From NCBI GenBank assembly GCA_900542635.1, contig UQOJ01000036.1, forward strand, positions 1-21,465: a stretch of 21,465 nt of DNA, written 5' to 3'. Both the position numbers and the translations under genes were made by a program. A model generated the notes under the pieces. It saw only the letters and a list, made by a program, of their open reading frames with translations, was not told where the DNA came from and did not search any database. Of the stretch, positions 21,430 to 21,465 are shown piece after piece. The stretch comes from an uncultured Collinsella sp. GTDB lineage: Bacteria; Actinomycetota; Coriobacteriia; Coriobacteriales; Coriobacteriaceae. The stretch's first letter is position 1. Each line of letters begins with the position of its first letter.

Positions 21430-21465
21430 CTGTCTCTTATACACATCTCCGAGCCCACGAGACTA
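21430..21465. other. Untrimmed Nextera i7 adapter, opposite orientation (library artefact)
   Basis: Bases 21430-21448 are the reverse complement of the Tn5 mosaic end (CTGTCTCTTATACACATCT), followed by the reverse complement of the read-2 linker and the first two bases (TA) of the N701 index. The 36 bases are the exact inverse of bases 15-50. Base 21430 could be shared with genome. This is not a biological terminal repeat. Confidence 0.98.

Noticed and set aside
15..21465. 36-bp terminal inverted repeats with Tn5 mosaic ends, suggesting a 21-kb transposon
   Set aside because: The sequence outside the mosaic end is Nextera linker and index, no transposase is present, and the cargo is conserved core genes in conserved order.
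1..21465. CRISPR arrays, phage genes, toxin-antitoxin pairs, biosynthetic clusters or another undescribed multi-gene system
   Set aside because: All coding space is taken by recognised housekeeping genes, the gaps are short, and no direct-repeat arrays were seen.

Overview
The window is a 21.5 kb linear contig of high-GC bacterial chromosome carrying only core housekeeping genes. Every gene lies on the minus strand. Protein family signatures and gene order point to an actinobacterium of the class Coriobacteriia, most likely Collinsella or a close relative. The grounds are high GC, an L32 protein with a CxxC zinc ribbon, a SepIVA/DivIVA-like gene before DUF177-rpmF as in mycobacteria, and a Firmicutes-like yloU-fakA-recG stretch. 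The genus is inference from memory, not from a search. Both contig ends are untrimmed Nextera (Tn5) adapter sequence (1-50 and 21430-21465), so the two outermost genes, ftsY and infB, are cut by the assembly and not by biology.

In the direction of transcription (high to low coordinates) there are three blocks. Block 1 (21429-13334): infB (3' part), rbfA, nrnA-like DHH phosphoesterase, truB, ribF, dnaG, rpoD. These genes overlap or are 10-15 bases apart up to dnaG; rpoD follows after 110 bases and ends at a strong hairpin. They cover translation initiation, ribosome maturation, tRNA pseudouridylation, nanoRNA turnover, flavin cofactors, primase and the primary sigma factor.

Block 2 (about 13252-13062): a single tRNA-Asn(GUU) gene with its own promoter, phased A-tracts upstream and an intrinsic terminator.

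Block 3 (about 12965 to the left end): yloU (Asp23/Gls24 family), fakA, recG, rsmD, coaD, a SepIVA/DivIVA-like coiled-coil gene, yceD (DUF177), rpmF, plsX, acpP, rnc, smc, ftsY. It joins fatty-acid/phospholipid precursor genes (fakA, plsX, acpP), CoA synthesis (coaD, which supplies the phosphopantetheine precursor for ACP), rRNA processing and modification (rnc, rsmD), ribosomal protein L32, chromosome organisation (smc) and protein targeting (ftsY). An intrinsic terminator between rpmF and plsX and a palindrome between plsX and acpP suggest internal control points.

I found no mobile element, CRISPR array, phage gene, toxin system or unknown multi-gene system. No gap without a gene exceeds about 165 bases. 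The most useful points for follow-up are the adapter contamination, an Asp-to-Asn change at a metal-binding position of RNase III, the plsX-acpP palindrome, and several start codons (GTG, TTG) that simple ATG calling would misplace.
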